DNA from: Bacteriovoracales bacterium
GTDB lineage: Bacteria; Bdellovibrionota; Bacteriovoracia; Bacteriovoracales; Bacteriovoracaceae
NCBI GenBank assembly: GCA_028346125.1
Contig: JAOMEV010000005.1
Coordinates: forward strand, 1-64,000
Direction of reading: 5' to 3'
Length of the DNA stretch: 64,000 nucleotides
A program made the position numbers and the translations under genes. The notes under the pieces were generated by a model. That model saw only the letters and a list, made by a program, of their open reading frames with translations. It had not been told where the DNA came from and ran no database searches. Positions 51,220 through 61,182 of this stretch are shown one piece after another. Each line of letters starts with the position of its first letter. Within the stretch, counting starts at the first letter, position 1.

Positions 51220-52292
51220 AAAGTTCACTCTTTTTAAAATACTCTGATAAAGAAATCGATTCTCTATTAGGCATCAACCCTAATAAAGTTGAAAGTGAAC
51301 TCTCCGGTGGAACTCCTGAAACTTATATTGGAAAGGGCCTTTTACCTGAGGCCCTCTTTACGTCTTATAAAGACTGCTACCAGATCCTCTCATCACTCCA
51401 AACAAGGCCTGGAGAAACCCTTATAGATTTAGGGGCAGGAATTGGAAGAATGGCGATAACAGCTGCGCTATTCTTTCCTCATTTAAAAGTTAAATCCATT
51501 GAAATCGTCAAGGAAAGGCTTGATCTAGGAATAAAAGTCTATAAAAAAATGGGTCTACCAATAGATGGTTTTATTAATGAACGCTTTGAAAAAGTTGATC
51601 TTCAAACACCTCATTATATTTTCCTTTACTTACCAACAGACTCGTCTCTTAAAAAAGTCATGTATACCTTAAAAAAAATCGAAGCCCCCTTAACTCTCAT
51701 AGCTATAGAATCTCATGGAGACCTTCTTCCCTCTTTGACAAAAAATTATCCCTGGCTGAAAAAACAGAAAAAAACCTTAAAAACTTTTTCAAAACGATGG
51801 GACGAAAGCATCTCTTTTTTTAAAACTATTCCAGAATTAAAAACCTTCCTTCAAGAAGAAAAGGACCTCTATAAAAAGATTTTTGAAAACCTCGAAAAAA
51901 ATGGTCGCGTTGAAATCAAAGATATTCCTATAAAGTGGAGACACACTTTCTTACTCGAACTATCAGAGTCAAAAAAATATGAACTTGTTATTGAAGATCA
52001 AGATATTGGAATGGATAAAAAATATTTTTGGTTGGCCTCGACTTACCAATTAAAAAACTCTTTAAAAAATAACTACCAAGCAAACTTTCCTGAAAGAGAG
52101 TTTTCTATCGAGCAAATTTCTTCAATTATAAAAACAGATCCGTCACTAAATAAATGGAGAGAACTTCGTTTTCAAGACAGCTCTTTTTATTCCTTTGGAA
52201 AAATTCGAAAAATAATTATTTCTCCTAAAAAATCTATTGAGTTTTCTATAAAAGGACGTGTTCTTCTTGATGAACTCAATAAAAATTTATGA
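51201..52292 (+). CDS. SAM-dependent methyltransferase-like protein
   Basis: ETLIDLGAGIGRMAITAALFFPHLKVKSIEIVKERLDLG (motif I / motif II). Confidence 0.75.
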   Translation: MFSDKIKSSLFLKYSDKEIDSLLGINPNKVESELSGGTPETYIGKGLLPEALFTSYKDCYQILSSLQTRPGETLIDLGAGIGRMAITAALFFPHLKVKSIEIVKERLDLGIKVYKKMGLPIDGFINERFEKVDLQTPHYIFLYLPTDSSLKKVMYTLKKIEAPLTLIAIESHGDLLPSLTKNYPWLKKQKKTLKTFSKRWDESISFFKTIPELKTFLQEEKDLYKKIFENLEKNGRVEIKDIPIKWRHTFLLELSESKKYELVIEDQDIGMDKKYFWLASTYQLKNSLKNNYQANFPEREFSIEQISSIIKTDPSLNKWRELRFQDSSFYSFGKIRKIIISPKKSIEFSIKGRVLLDELNKNL

Positions 52293-52394
52293 AAAAATAA
52301 ATAAACATTATCAAATCATTCTAAATTTAACCTTTCTTTAGCTCTTACAAATTAAAATTAAGTTATAATCTTCCTACAAAAATAGAGGTTTTTT

Positions 52395-53789
52395 ATGAAA
52401 AATAATTATTATTTGGTTCCCTATCTTATCTTTTTTTTAGTCACTATGGGGTGTAAACCTCAAGGTGATGATAGAGTCTATGGTGATTGGTATGAACCTT
52501 TCCAGGGTCAAAAAGTTACCTTTAAAAAGGATAAAAGTGTTGACTGGTTTGGAAAGAGTGGAACCTTTGAATTCAAAAAAAATAGCAACTTCTTTTGTGG
52601 TATGAGTAAGCTTGGTTGTCCAGATGGAGAAGTGCAAGTTAAAGTTTCTAAACAAAACTTTCGTATTGCTTATCAATTTAAAGAGGACAAACCTGATCGG
52701 TGGGGAATGTCTTTCAGGGCATATGGTGGAAAATTAAAGATGGCCACGCTTTCTTCTAATAAAATTGCCCACGGATTAACTTTAAGTAGATATAAGCTAA
52801 AGTCAATTCCATTTAATTCCTCCAATCTTATCCAGACCGATATTCCCAACAAGCTTTTTTACAAATCTTTTTCGGCAATTGGTTCCCACAAAGGAACAGT
52901 TTATGGACAAATTCTGGATTTTGAAAAAAACCCCCTCCATTCTTATAACCCAGGTACCCACGCATGGAAAAAGGTTAATCTACCAAAGCTTGATGATTCA
53001 AATATTTCCGTTGATATAAGGATAGGGAAAGACATACTCTTGTATGGACTCTCTGATTATAGTCACTTTTCTAAAAATGGCGGTAAAACCTGGAAAGAGG
53101 TTCCTGACTTCTACAGACATGGCCCCTATTCCACTACTGATAATATCTTAACATCAGGAATATATGTTCACGGCCCGCTTCTCTTTCAAATGATCCAAAA
53201 AGACTTCGACGATCACCAAAGAACAAGAGTATATGAACTTATAAAAATGGACCTGGAAGAGGACGAACTTGAATGGACAAAAAGTTGGCACATTTCAACA
53301 TTCCAAGAACATGAAAACGACTTGGATCTTGCCTTTCTCGAAAAAACAAATGACATCCTTATTTTTGCAAGAAATAAAAGTGAAAAAAACATACACCATA
53401 GCTCTGACGGAGCTGAATCTTGGAATATTCTTAATGATCCAATTTCTGAAAAAATAGCAAGAACCGAAAGCCATTATTATCAAATCAAAAACTCCTCATC
53501 AAGTCTCATTGCCTTACCCTATTCAGGTACTGCCTATTGGTTTAGGGGAGAGACAGATGAATGGAAGAAAATCAGTGAAAAAATTGACTACAGTTCAGAA
53601 ATTCACCATGACAACCTTTGGTTTATTGATGATTGGCAAATATACAAAATGGACTTCGAAGGAAACAAAAAAAAGATTGGAGAAAGGCTCCCCCCATCAG
53701 ACTTTGATACACCATTTATTAAACCGACTGACGAAGCCGTTTTTCTAAATTTTTTCGTCAATTGGGAAATCAAAAAAGACCTTTATTAA
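52395..53789 (+). CDS. Lipoprotein with BNR/sialidase-like repeats, hypothetical
   Basis: Lipobox FLVTMGC; HFSKNGGKTWKEV and HHSSDGAESWNIL Asp-box-like repeats. Confidence 0.6.
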   Translation: MKNNYYLVPYLIFFLVTMGCKPQGDDRVYGDWYEPFQGQKVTFKKDKSVDWFGKSGTFEFKKNSNFFCGMSKLGCPDGEVQVKVSKQNFRIAYQFKEDKPDRWGMSFRAYGGKLKMATLSSNKIAHGLTLSRYKLKSIPFNSSNLIQTDIPNKLFYKSFSAIGSHKGTVYGQILDFEKNPLHSYNPGTHAWKKVNLPKLDDSNISVDIRIGKDILLYGLSDYSHFSKNGGKTWKEVPDFYRHGPYSTTDNILTSGIYVHGPLLFQMIQKDFDDHQRTRVYELIKMDLEEDELEWTKSWHISTFQEHENDLDLAFLEKTNDILIFARNKSEKNIHHSSDGAESWNILNDPISEKIARTESHYYQIKNSSSSLIALPYSGTAYWFRGETDEWKKISEKIDYSSEIHHDNLWFIDDWQIYKMDFEGNKKKIGERLPPSDFDTPFIKPTDEAVFLNFFVNWEIKKDLY

Positions 53790-53813
53790 GCATAAGTAAA
53801 TTGTTGATAAAAA

Positions 53814-53996
53814 CTATTTTTTCTTTTTTTTCTCTTCCTCTTCTTCTTTCCGTGCGATGTCCGGATTCATTCCACGACCTTTCGTCACACCATCAACACC
53901 AGAGTCAATACTTGCTGGCATCCTACTTTCTTTACTACAAGAAGTGAAAAGCGACATCGTAAGCAGCAAGAGGACCGAAAAACGTGCTAATTTCAT
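53814..53996 (-). CDS. Small lipoprotein with EEEEEKKKKK tail
   Basis: MKLARFSVLLLLTMSLFTSCSKES lipobox. Confidence 0.6.
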   Translation of the reverse strand: MKLARFSVLLLLTMSLFTSCSKESRMPASIDSGVDGVTKGRGMNPDIARKEEEEEKKKKK

Positions 53997-54009
53997 GAGT
54001 ACCTACCCG

Positions 54010-54042
54010 AAAAAAGTTACCTTTTCCTTCGGTACCTTTTTT
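54010..54042. terminator. Terminator-like hairpin upstream of the small lipoprotein gene
   Basis: AAAAAAGTTACC-N9-GGTACCTTTTTT, 11/12 paired, A-tract and T-tract flanks. Confidence 0.5.
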
Positions 54043-54155
54043 AATTTTAATTAGTGTTGTTAATACCGTTACCTTTAACTCTACTTTAGGTTTACATTAG
54101 AACCCCGATAAATTAAGGATATTTAATTCAAATAAAAAAATTAAGGACCTTTGAA

Positions 54156-55811
54156 ATGGACAATTCAGAAAAAAGTCTTCTCTCACAATCAATACCTTCA
54201 ATCATCCTTCTGGTGGTACTTATTGTTATTGGGATCGTTATGGACCAGATTGGCCAAAATATTCATTGGCCAGGTTATCTCTCCATGGTTTTTTTCTATG
54301 CCCTCGTCTTCATTGTTGGAACCTACGCCGCCCACGTTGGAAGAAAAAAACAACAGACCTTAAATACGGACTCCACTGACACCATGATGCTCGCCGGTCG
54401 ATCCGTCCCTCTTATGATGGCCATTTTTACAATGAGTGCCACTTGGGTTGGCGGAGGCTATATTAACGGTACTGCTGAATACACGACTTCATGGGGCCTG
54501 GTTTGGGTTCAAGCCCCATGGGGATACGCTTTAAGTTTAATTTTAGGAGGACTCTTTTTTGCTAAAAAAATGAGGCGACATGAATTCAAAACCATGCTCG
54601 ACCCTTTTGAACATCGCTACGGACGAGTCGTTGCTGGCATACTCTATATCCCTGCTTTAATGGGAGAAACTTTTTGGACAGCTGCTATTTTAACGGCCCT
54701 TGGTTCTACCTTTGGAACCGTTTTAGGTCTTGATTTTACTCCATCAATCATTCTCTCTGCTGCCGTTGCCATCGCTTACACGGCCTTAGGTGGTTTATGG
54801 GCGGTTGCTTTAACTGATATGATTCAAATGATTCTTCTTTTACTGGGTCTTTTCTTAGTTCTCCCTTTTGCTCTAGAGCATGTTGGTGGCTGGGATATGG
54901 CCTGGGCCAATTATGAAAAAAAATTAGGCGCTGCTGCTTCCCTTTTTCCCTCTAAAGAGGCCCTTGGAAATTATTATTACAACTGGTGGGATTACGCTCT
55001 TCTTCTTATTTTTGGAGGTATTCCCTGGCATGTTTATTTTCAGAGAGTACTTTCTTCCAAGGATGAAGACACAGCTCAAAAGCTTTCTATTATAGCAGGC
55101 TTCGTTTGTATTCTTGCGGCCATACCGGCCGTGATGATTGGAGTTATAGGAAATGTGGTTGATTGGACAAGTGTCGGTCTCGCCTCAGCTCCAGAAGCCG
55201 CCCAAGTTCTTCCCAATGTTGTTCGTTACCTCACAAACCCTTGGGTGGCCACGATAGGGCTTGGGGCCATTGCAGCTGCTGTCATGAGCTCCGTTGACTC
55301 TTCTATTCTCTCTGCTTCTTCAATGGCCGGTTGGAATGTGTTTCGACCACTCTATGCTCACTTTAAGAAAAAAGAAGTCCAACCAAAATCTCTTGCAAAA
55401 GTCATTCAAGGCTGTATCTGGATTGTAGGTATTGCTGCCACATTAATTGCTTTAAGAAAGGGAAGTGTTTACGCCTTATGGTTTCTCTGTAGCGACTTTG
55501 TCTACTGTATTTTATTTCCTCAACTCGTATTGGCCCTCTTTGATAATAAGGCCAACACCATAGGAAGTGTTACAGGCTTTATTGTCGCTGTCATTATTCG
55601 TTTTGGTGGAGGGGAAGCAACACTTGGGATTCCTGACTTTTTTGAATACCACAAGCTTTTTGGGATGCCAGAACTTGTCGATGGTGAAAAAGGTCTTTTC
55701 CCCTTTAGAACGATGGCGATGCTTTCTAGTCTTATAACTATTATGGTGGTTTCTAGACTTACTCAGAAAATGAGCCCACCAAAACCTTTAACTTTACCTG
55801 AAAAAAAATAA
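54156..55811 (+). CDS. Sodium:solute symporter (SSF) family
   Basis: Multiple TMs; TWVGGGYINGTAEYTTSWGL, IPWHVYFQRVLSSKDEDTAQ. Confidence 0.9.
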   Translation: MDNSEKSLLSQSIPSIILLVVLIVIGIVMDQIGQNIHWPGYLSMVFFYALVFIVGTYAAHVGRKKQQTLNTDSTDTMMLAGRSVPLMMAIFTMSATWVGGGYINGTAEYTTSWGLVWVQAPWGYALSLILGGLFFAKKMRRHEFKTMLDPFEHRYGRVVAGILYIPALMGETFWTAAILTALGSTFGTVLGLDFTPSIILSAAVAIAYTALGGLWAVALTDMIQMILLLLGLFLVLPFALEHVGGWDMAWANYEKKLGAAASLFPSKEALGNYYYNWWDYALLLIFGGIPWHVYFQRVLSSKDEDTAQKLSIIAGFVCILAAIPAVMIGVIGNVVDWTSVGLASAPEAAQVLPNVVRYLTNPWVATIGLGAIAAAVMSSVDSSILSASSMAGWNVFRPLYAHFKKKEVQPKSLAKVIQGCIWIVGIAATLIALRKGSVYALWFLCSDFVYCILFPQLVLALFDNKANTIGSVTGFIVAVIIRFGGGEATLGIPDFFEYHKLFGMPELVDGEKGLFPFRTMAMLSSLITIMVVSRLTQKMSPPKPLTLPEKK

Positions 55812-55813
55812 AC

Positions 55814-56791
55814 CTATTGCCAAAATTCGATATTTTTTAAAAGTCCCCGTCGGCCCGTTCTCTCAAGGGCCGACCCTTTAAAAGATCTTTTAAATTCACG
55901 GTTACTCATTCCCTTTAAATCCTCGATAACATTTTCCACCGGTCTTTTTAAAAAGAAATCAATAAGGGGAGAATCCAGTTCCTTTTCAGCGTTAAGGGAT
56001 TTTTTATTCCAAGGACAGACGTCCTGACAAATATCACAACCAAAGATTTCTCCTTGGGCCTTTTCCATCCCTTCTGGGGCCACCTTATCTTCTTTAAAAA
56101 GCTCTATCGTATAGGTACTAATGCACTTTGAGGCACTCAAAGTTTTAGAGAGGGGATCAATGGCCTGTGTTGGACAAAGATCAATACAGCGTGTGCAAGT
56201 ACCACAGTGATCTAACTCCCTTGTCTTTTGCTTAATATCCAATTTTTCGCTTAGGAAAAGGGCCCCAATCATTAAAAAGCTCCCCTCCTTTCTTGAAATA
56301 AACATGGAGTTTTTTCCAAACCAACCTAAACCGGCCCTGAAGGCCAAATCTCTTTCAAGAACAGGCTGAATATCCAAAGAATAAGAAAAGAGGCAGCTAG
56401 GATAAAGTTCTTTAACCTTTTCAGATATTTGTTTAAGGCCATCTCTCAATTTTACGTGGTAATCCTCCCCCTGAAACCCAAGAGCATAAGAGGCCATTTT
56501 TAGCCCATTTGAATTGGGGTTGTTTTCATAAAAATTATTTAACTGTGCTTTTTTATCAGAGTAGGAAAAAAGAAAAACCAGACTGGACTTAAACTCTGGA
56601 AAAAAATGTCTAATATCGGCCCTCTTATCTTTTCTCTCATCGGCCAAATAATTTAAAGGGCCATGGCCTTCATTTTGAACCCACTGATCGTAATGATCAA
56701 AGCTCAAAGGACAAGGGTCTTCAGTATATCCCCAATCAACGATGTGGAGATCATTAAGAAAAGAGGGAGAAAAAACATCATGTAGCGTCAT
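55814..56791 (-). CDS. queG: Epoxyqueuosine reductase
   Basis: GWFGKNSMFISRKEGSFLMIGALFL; CGTCTRCIDLCPTQAI; CDICQDVCPWN. Confidence 0.94.
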   Translation of the reverse strand: MTLHDVFSPSFLNDLHIVDWGYTEDPCPLSFDHYDQWVQNEGHGPLNYLADERKDKRADIRHFFPEFKSSLVFLFSYSDKKAQLNNFYENNPNSNGLKMASYALGFQGEDYHVKLRDGLKQISEKVKELYPSCLFSYSLDIQPVLERDLAFRAGLGWFGKNSMFISRKEGSFLMIGALFLSEKLDIKQKTRELDHCGTCTRCIDLCPTQAIDPLSKTLSASKCISTYTIELFKEDKVAPEGMEKAQGEIFGCDICQDVCPWNKKSLNAEKELDSPLIDFFLKRPVENVIEDLKGMSNREFKRSFKGSALERTGRRGLLKNIEFWQ

Positions 56792-56834
56792 AGGAAGGCA
56801 AGCTACCCTATTTGACCAGTTCTATCAAGAAACT

Positions 56835-58274
56835 TTAGCTTGGTGGGTTATTTTTGATCACCTCAACGCGGATAGAGTTTGAAGACCCTTTGGAAAAAAA
56901 CTTCCCATCCCCTCTGGTAAAGACAATCTTATCGCCGCCTTGTAGCCCTAAATCCTCTTTTATCATATACAAAACATCATTTTGAAGACTTAGGCTGTCC
57001 TCGTCATATTCTGTTAGATAGAAAGGATGAACACCCCAATAAAGACAGATTCTACGCACCGTTTCTATATTGTTTGTAATTCCTAATACAGGGGTTGTTG
57101 GTCTAAATCGGGACATTCTCAAGCAAGAGTTTCCACTTTCAGTGACAGATAAAATTCTTTTGGCCCCCGTTTTTTCTGCGACTAAAGACGCCGAAAGCAT
57201 AACAGCGGAGTCGACTGACGACAGGTCCATTTCTTTGATCAAAGGCCTGGGCTTGGGGATTTTCTCAGCTTCATTAATAATGGAAGACATCATCTTAACC
57301 GCTTCAATAGGAAATTTTCCTGATGCCGTCTCCCCACTAAGCATAAGTGCATCTGTCCCATCCCAAACAGCATTGGCCACATCACTGGACTCGGCCCTTG
57401 TAGGATAAACATGAGAGATCATCGACTCGAGCATCTGCGTAGCAGTAATAACAGGAACACCTCTTCTGTTACATTTTGTAATAATCTCTTTTTGAATGGA
57501 GGGAACCAAATGATTGCCGACTTCAACTCCCATATCTCCTCGCGCTACCATAATGACATCGGTAACTTCCATTATCTCATCGAGGTTTTCAACAGCTTGG
57601 GGTTTCTCTATTTTGGCAACAATCGGTATATGAAGCTTTAATTTGTGCAAAATATTCATTACGTGGAGAATATCTTCTTTTTTTCTGACAAAACTCAAGG
57701 CCACATAATCAATTTCTTGAGTCAGACCAAACATGAGGTCCTCGTGATCTTTCTTGGTAAAACTTGGGGCACTCACATCTGCATCAGGAAGATTAATTCC
57801 CTTATTCGACTTTAGCTCCCCCCCTACCTGAATCTTAATTTTATACACATCTCGGTCCCTAGAAAGGGCCTTGGCCGTAATATAACCATCATCAAAAAGA
57901 ATTCTCGTTCCATCTTCGCAGTCATTAACTAGATCTTCATAAATGGTAGGAATAAAGCAATCTTTATATTCAGGATACTGATCCTTAACATCTGAATGGC
58001 CTATAACCCAAGTGGAACCATCTTCCAACTTTAGAGGACTGGTTAACTTATCAACTCTAATTTTAGGGCCTTGAAGGTCCAGGAGAATGGCCACTTCCCT
58101 TTCAACTAGACGGGAAGCCTCACGGACATTTTTTATGACCTGCTCATGGCCCTCATGGGTTCCATGACTCATATTGATACGGGCCACGTTAAGCCCGGCC
58201 CTTATTAACTCAGCAATTTTATCTACACTGTCAGAGGAAGGACCCAATGTCCCAACAATTTTGGCCTTTCTCAT
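56835..58274 (-). CDS. pyk: Pyruvate kinase
   Basis: KIVGTLGPSSDSVDKI, INMSHGTHEGH, VAKIEKPQAVENLDEI, MVARGDMGVEV, TATQMLESM. Confidence 0.97.
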   Translation of the reverse strand: MRKAKIVGTLGPSSDSVDKIAELIRAGLNVARINMSHGTHEGHEQVIKNVREASRLVEREVAILLDLQGPKIRVDKLTSPLKLEDGSTWVIGHSDVKDQYPEYKDCFIPTIYEDLVNDCEDGTRILFDDGYITAKALSRDRDVYKIKIQVGGELKSNKGINLPDADVSAPSFTKKDHEDLMFGLTQEIDYVALSFVRKKEDILHVMNILHKLKLHIPIVAKIEKPQAVENLDEIMEVTDVIMVARGDMGVEVGNHLVPSIQKEIITKCNRRGVPVITATQMLESMISHVYPTRAESSDVANAVWDGTDALMLSGETASGKFPIEAVKMMSSIINEAEKIPKPRPLIKEMDLSSVDSAVMLSASLVAEKTGAKRILSVTESGNSCLRMSRFRPTTPVLGITNNIETVRRICLYWGVHPFYLTEYDEDSLSLQNDVLYMIKEDLGLQGGDKIVFTRGDGKFFSKGSSNSIRVEVIKNNPPS

Positions 58275-58339
58275 TACATCTTCCTTAATTATTGATTAAA
58301 GAAGTGACTGTATCATTTTATTCCTAAATGATCATCCTT

Positions 58340-59356
58340 TCATTTGGAAGACAATTCTCCGTCAATGATATCGGTAAATACTTTGATAGGATGGGCACCA
58401 TTAATCATTTGTCCATTGATGAAAAAAGTCGGTGTTGATTTTACGCCCACAACCTTTCCTTCATCCATATCGGCCTTAACCCTTTTAGCGTATTTTTTAC
58501 CTTCCAAACACGACTTAAAAGACTTCTCTTTGAGTCCAAGTCCCTTGGCCTTTGAAATAAGGTCTTCTTTTTTCAACATGTTTTGATTCTCAAACATATG
58601 ATCGTGAAGCTTCCAAAAGTGGGCAACTCCCTGCTCATGCGCGCAAAGACTGGCCTCAGCTGCAGTTTGAGCATGTTTATGGAAAGGGAGTGGAAAGTTT
58701 TTAAAAACAACCTTAACTTTATCCCCGTATTTTTCTTTGATCTGCTTTAAAATTTTGGCCCCTTTAGCGCAGAAAGGGCATTGAAAGTCTGAAAATTCGA
58801 CAAGAGTAACTTTAGCATTTTTATCCCCAAAAAAAGGAGATTGTCCAACAGCAACATTAAAAGTTGGACGACTTGGCCTTCCCAAGAGAACCTGAATTTT
58901 ACCAGTTTTTTGCTGGGCCTGGAGCCAACTATCTATGAGTTCTTTTTTTAACTGGAAACTCAAAAATTTCTTAATTCTCTCTTTGGCGTAATCGTTTATT
59001 TGGGCCGCTGGAATTTTTCTTTCTTTAATAAAGGCCTTAATATCTGCCTTGCTTGGAGTACCTTTCCCTTTAAGAATGAACTTTTCCAGGTATTGATCAT
59101 TGGTCAATCCGTTCTTTTTGGGGTCTGACCCCATGAAAGTTTTTAAAATTAAGGTCTTCAGCTTTTCTCTTTGAATTTCATAAACCTTCATTCTTGCTTC
59201 AAAAAGTTCGCTCTCTATCCCCTTTTCCAACTCTCCTTTGGTGATCTCTTTCCCATTAACCACAGCAATAACATCACCTTTCTTTGAGGCCATACTAGGG
59301 CCAGACAGAAAAAATAAAACAACTAGGCCCAAAATAAAACGAGAGGATCTTTGCAT
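58340..59356 (-). CDS. DsbA-like thioredoxin-fold protein with SurA-like N-terminal region
   Basis: LVEFSDFQCPFCAKGAKIL; GVKSTPTFFINGQMINGA; signal peptide; N-terminal AVVNGKEITKGELEKGI. Confidence 0.88.
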   Translation of the reverse strand: MQRSSRFILGLVVLFFLSGPSMASKKGDVIAVVNGKEITKGELEKGIESELFEARMKVYEIQREKLKTLILKTFMGSDPKKNGLTNDQYLEKFILKGKGTPSKADIKAFIKERKIPAAQINDYAKERIKKFLSFQLKKELIDSWLQAQQKTGKIQVLLGRPSRPTFNVAVGQSPFFGDKNAKVTLVEFSDFQCPFCAKGAKILKQIKEKYGDKVKVVFKNFPLPFHKHAQTAAEASLCAHEQGVAHFWKLHDHMFENQNMLKKEDLISKAKGLGLKEKSFKSCLEGKKYAKRVKADMDEGKVVGVKSTPTFFINGQMINGAHPIKVFTDIIDGELSSK

Positions 59357-59412
59357 AAAAATCTCCTTAAAAAGATATATCTTCTTATTCTACAAAGGGG
59401 CCGTTAACTATT

Positions 59413-61182
59413 TCAAGAATTGAGTGTCATTTCTTCAATAAAATCTCGATAAACCTGACAATCGCCTAAAAGTTGAAGATGACTGCCCTCAGAAACCAGT
59501 TTACCCCCCTCTAAAACGAGGATTTTATCGGCCCCCATGATTGTTTCCAAACGATGGGCCACAATAAAGGTCAGGGATTGTCCCTGAATGAGAAGGATCA
59601 CTTCCCTTAAAGCACTTTCTAATTGAGAATCAAGTCCTGAAGAGATTTCATCGAAAAGGACAATTGTCTTTTTCAAATAACAAGACCTTATCGCACAAAT
59701 CAATTGATTTTGCCCTAAAGATAATCCCCTAGGAGTAATTTCATCTTTAGGCCGTACTCCCCAGCTCTTAAGGTAAGGAATCTTTTCTTGAATCCAATTC
59801 CAAAAAGTATAAAAATCCTCATCGGGGCTTTCTTTAAGAGTAATATTAAAACTAAGAGGGGCCGAAAAAATGTGAGAGTCTTGAGAAACAATTCCCACTT
59901 GCTCTCTATAGCTAGCAAAAAGCTCTTTTTCTCCCCCAGTCAAATAAAGGTTCTCTGAGGCCCTCCCTCCTTCAAAAAAAAGATGCCCCTGATCAAGTAT
60001 AATGTGGCCCGCAATAATATTAAGAAGAGTTGATTTCCCTGATCCAGACAGCCCGACAATCCCAAAAAGTTCACCTCTTTTGGCCCTAAAGTTTATATTT
60101 TGAAGAGAAAAAGGTTCTCGCTCCTTTTCGTTTCTGTTGTTATAGCTAAAGTAAGGGACTTCAACTTCTAATGAGCGGAACATCCTCTTCTCAACTTTTT
60201 TAGCAATATCTGTGACGTGCCCCTTTTCCAAGTCATCAGTGAACTCGCCAATTCTTTGAATCCCAGTAGCGGCCCTCTGAATATTGGCAATTTTTCCAGC
60301 TATACTTTTTATCGGGTTAATCGATCTCTGAATCGATTCAACAAGCGCCAAAATAATCGCAGCTTCTGTAATTTTTGAATAGGGAAAAATCAAAACAACC
60401 ATGGCCAAAAAAATTGGATAGAGAGACTCGGCCAGGGAATAGTAACTGGCGTCCCAAACGTTGGCCTTCAGTTGCTTTTTAAGAAAGTCAGTAAAGCTCA
60501 CTTCGGCCGTTTTGCTGGCATAATTTTGGTGATCAGTGTAATACATTTCTTCAAGACCACCAACAACATTGGCCACACTTTGACCAACCATTCCCTTGGC
60601 CTTTCGAACACTGTGAAAAACACTCCTCATGTACTTGCCACCCCAGACAAGCCCAAAGGCCGCCAAAACTTCTGCAATAACTAAAGCAGTCCCTGTTATC
60701 TGGCTAATCCTCACAAAACTAAAAAGAAAAGAAACAACAAAAAAGATGTCAATAAAGATGGCCAGGGCCCCTGATGTGATGAGTTCTCTTATGGCCTGGC
60801 TGTCACTCATAATCCGTGCAATGATTTCACCCTGGGGGTATTCTCTTTCCTCTCGAAGGGAGCTTTTCGTATCAACATGTAAGAGCCATTTTTTAAAAAC
60901 AAGGTTTCTCGTTTCAGCAATCACAAGTTTTATATATTTATTGAGGCATAGCTGATAAATGGATCTGATAATATAAACACCAAAAATAAAAAGTCCAAAA
61001 ACTTTCATAGTCTGCAAAAAAAGGTCTCTATGTTCATAGTTTCTGGGAAATTGAATTAATAGTTCAGGTATTTTCATTCCCAAAAAAGAAGACATTCCCA
61101 AACAGATTAGAATCACGCCGATGCTTGGCCAGACTGCAGGGAAAAAGAAAAATTTAGATAAGTTGCTTTTCAAAATATTCAT
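59413..61182 (-). CDS. ABC exporter half-transporter (TMD-NBD), consensus Walker B
   Basis: GLSGSGKST, LSLGQ, TIVLFDEISSGLD, VAHRLET; start MNILKSNL at 61182. Confidence 0.9.
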   Translation of the reverse strand: MNILKSNLSKFFFFPAVWPSIGVILICLGMSSFLGMKIPELLIQFPRNYEHRDLFLQTMKVFGLFIFGVYIIRSIYQLCLNKYIKLVIAETRNLVFKKWLLHVDTKSSLREEREYPQGEIIARIMSDSQAIRELITSGALAIFIDIFFVVSFLFSFVRISQITGTALVIAEVLAAFGLVWGGKYMRSVFHSVRKAKGMVGQSVANVVGGLEEMYYTDHQNYASKTAEVSFTDFLKKQLKANVWDASYYSLAESLYPIFLAMVVLIFPYSKITEAAIILALVESIQRSINPIKSIAGKIANIQRAATGIQRIGEFTDDLEKGHVTDIAKKVEKRMFRSLEVEVPYFSYNNRNEKEREPFSLQNINFRAKRGELFGIVGLSGSGKSTLLNIIAGHIILDQGHLFFEGGRASENLYLTGGEKELFASYREQVGIVSQDSHIFSAPLSFNITLKESPDEDFYTFWNWIQEKIPYLKSWGVRPKDEITPRGLSLGQNQLICAIRSCYLKKTIVLFDEISSGLDSQLESALREVILLIQGQSLTFIVAHRLETIMGADKILVLEGGKLVSEGSHLQLLGDCQVYRDFIEEMTLNS

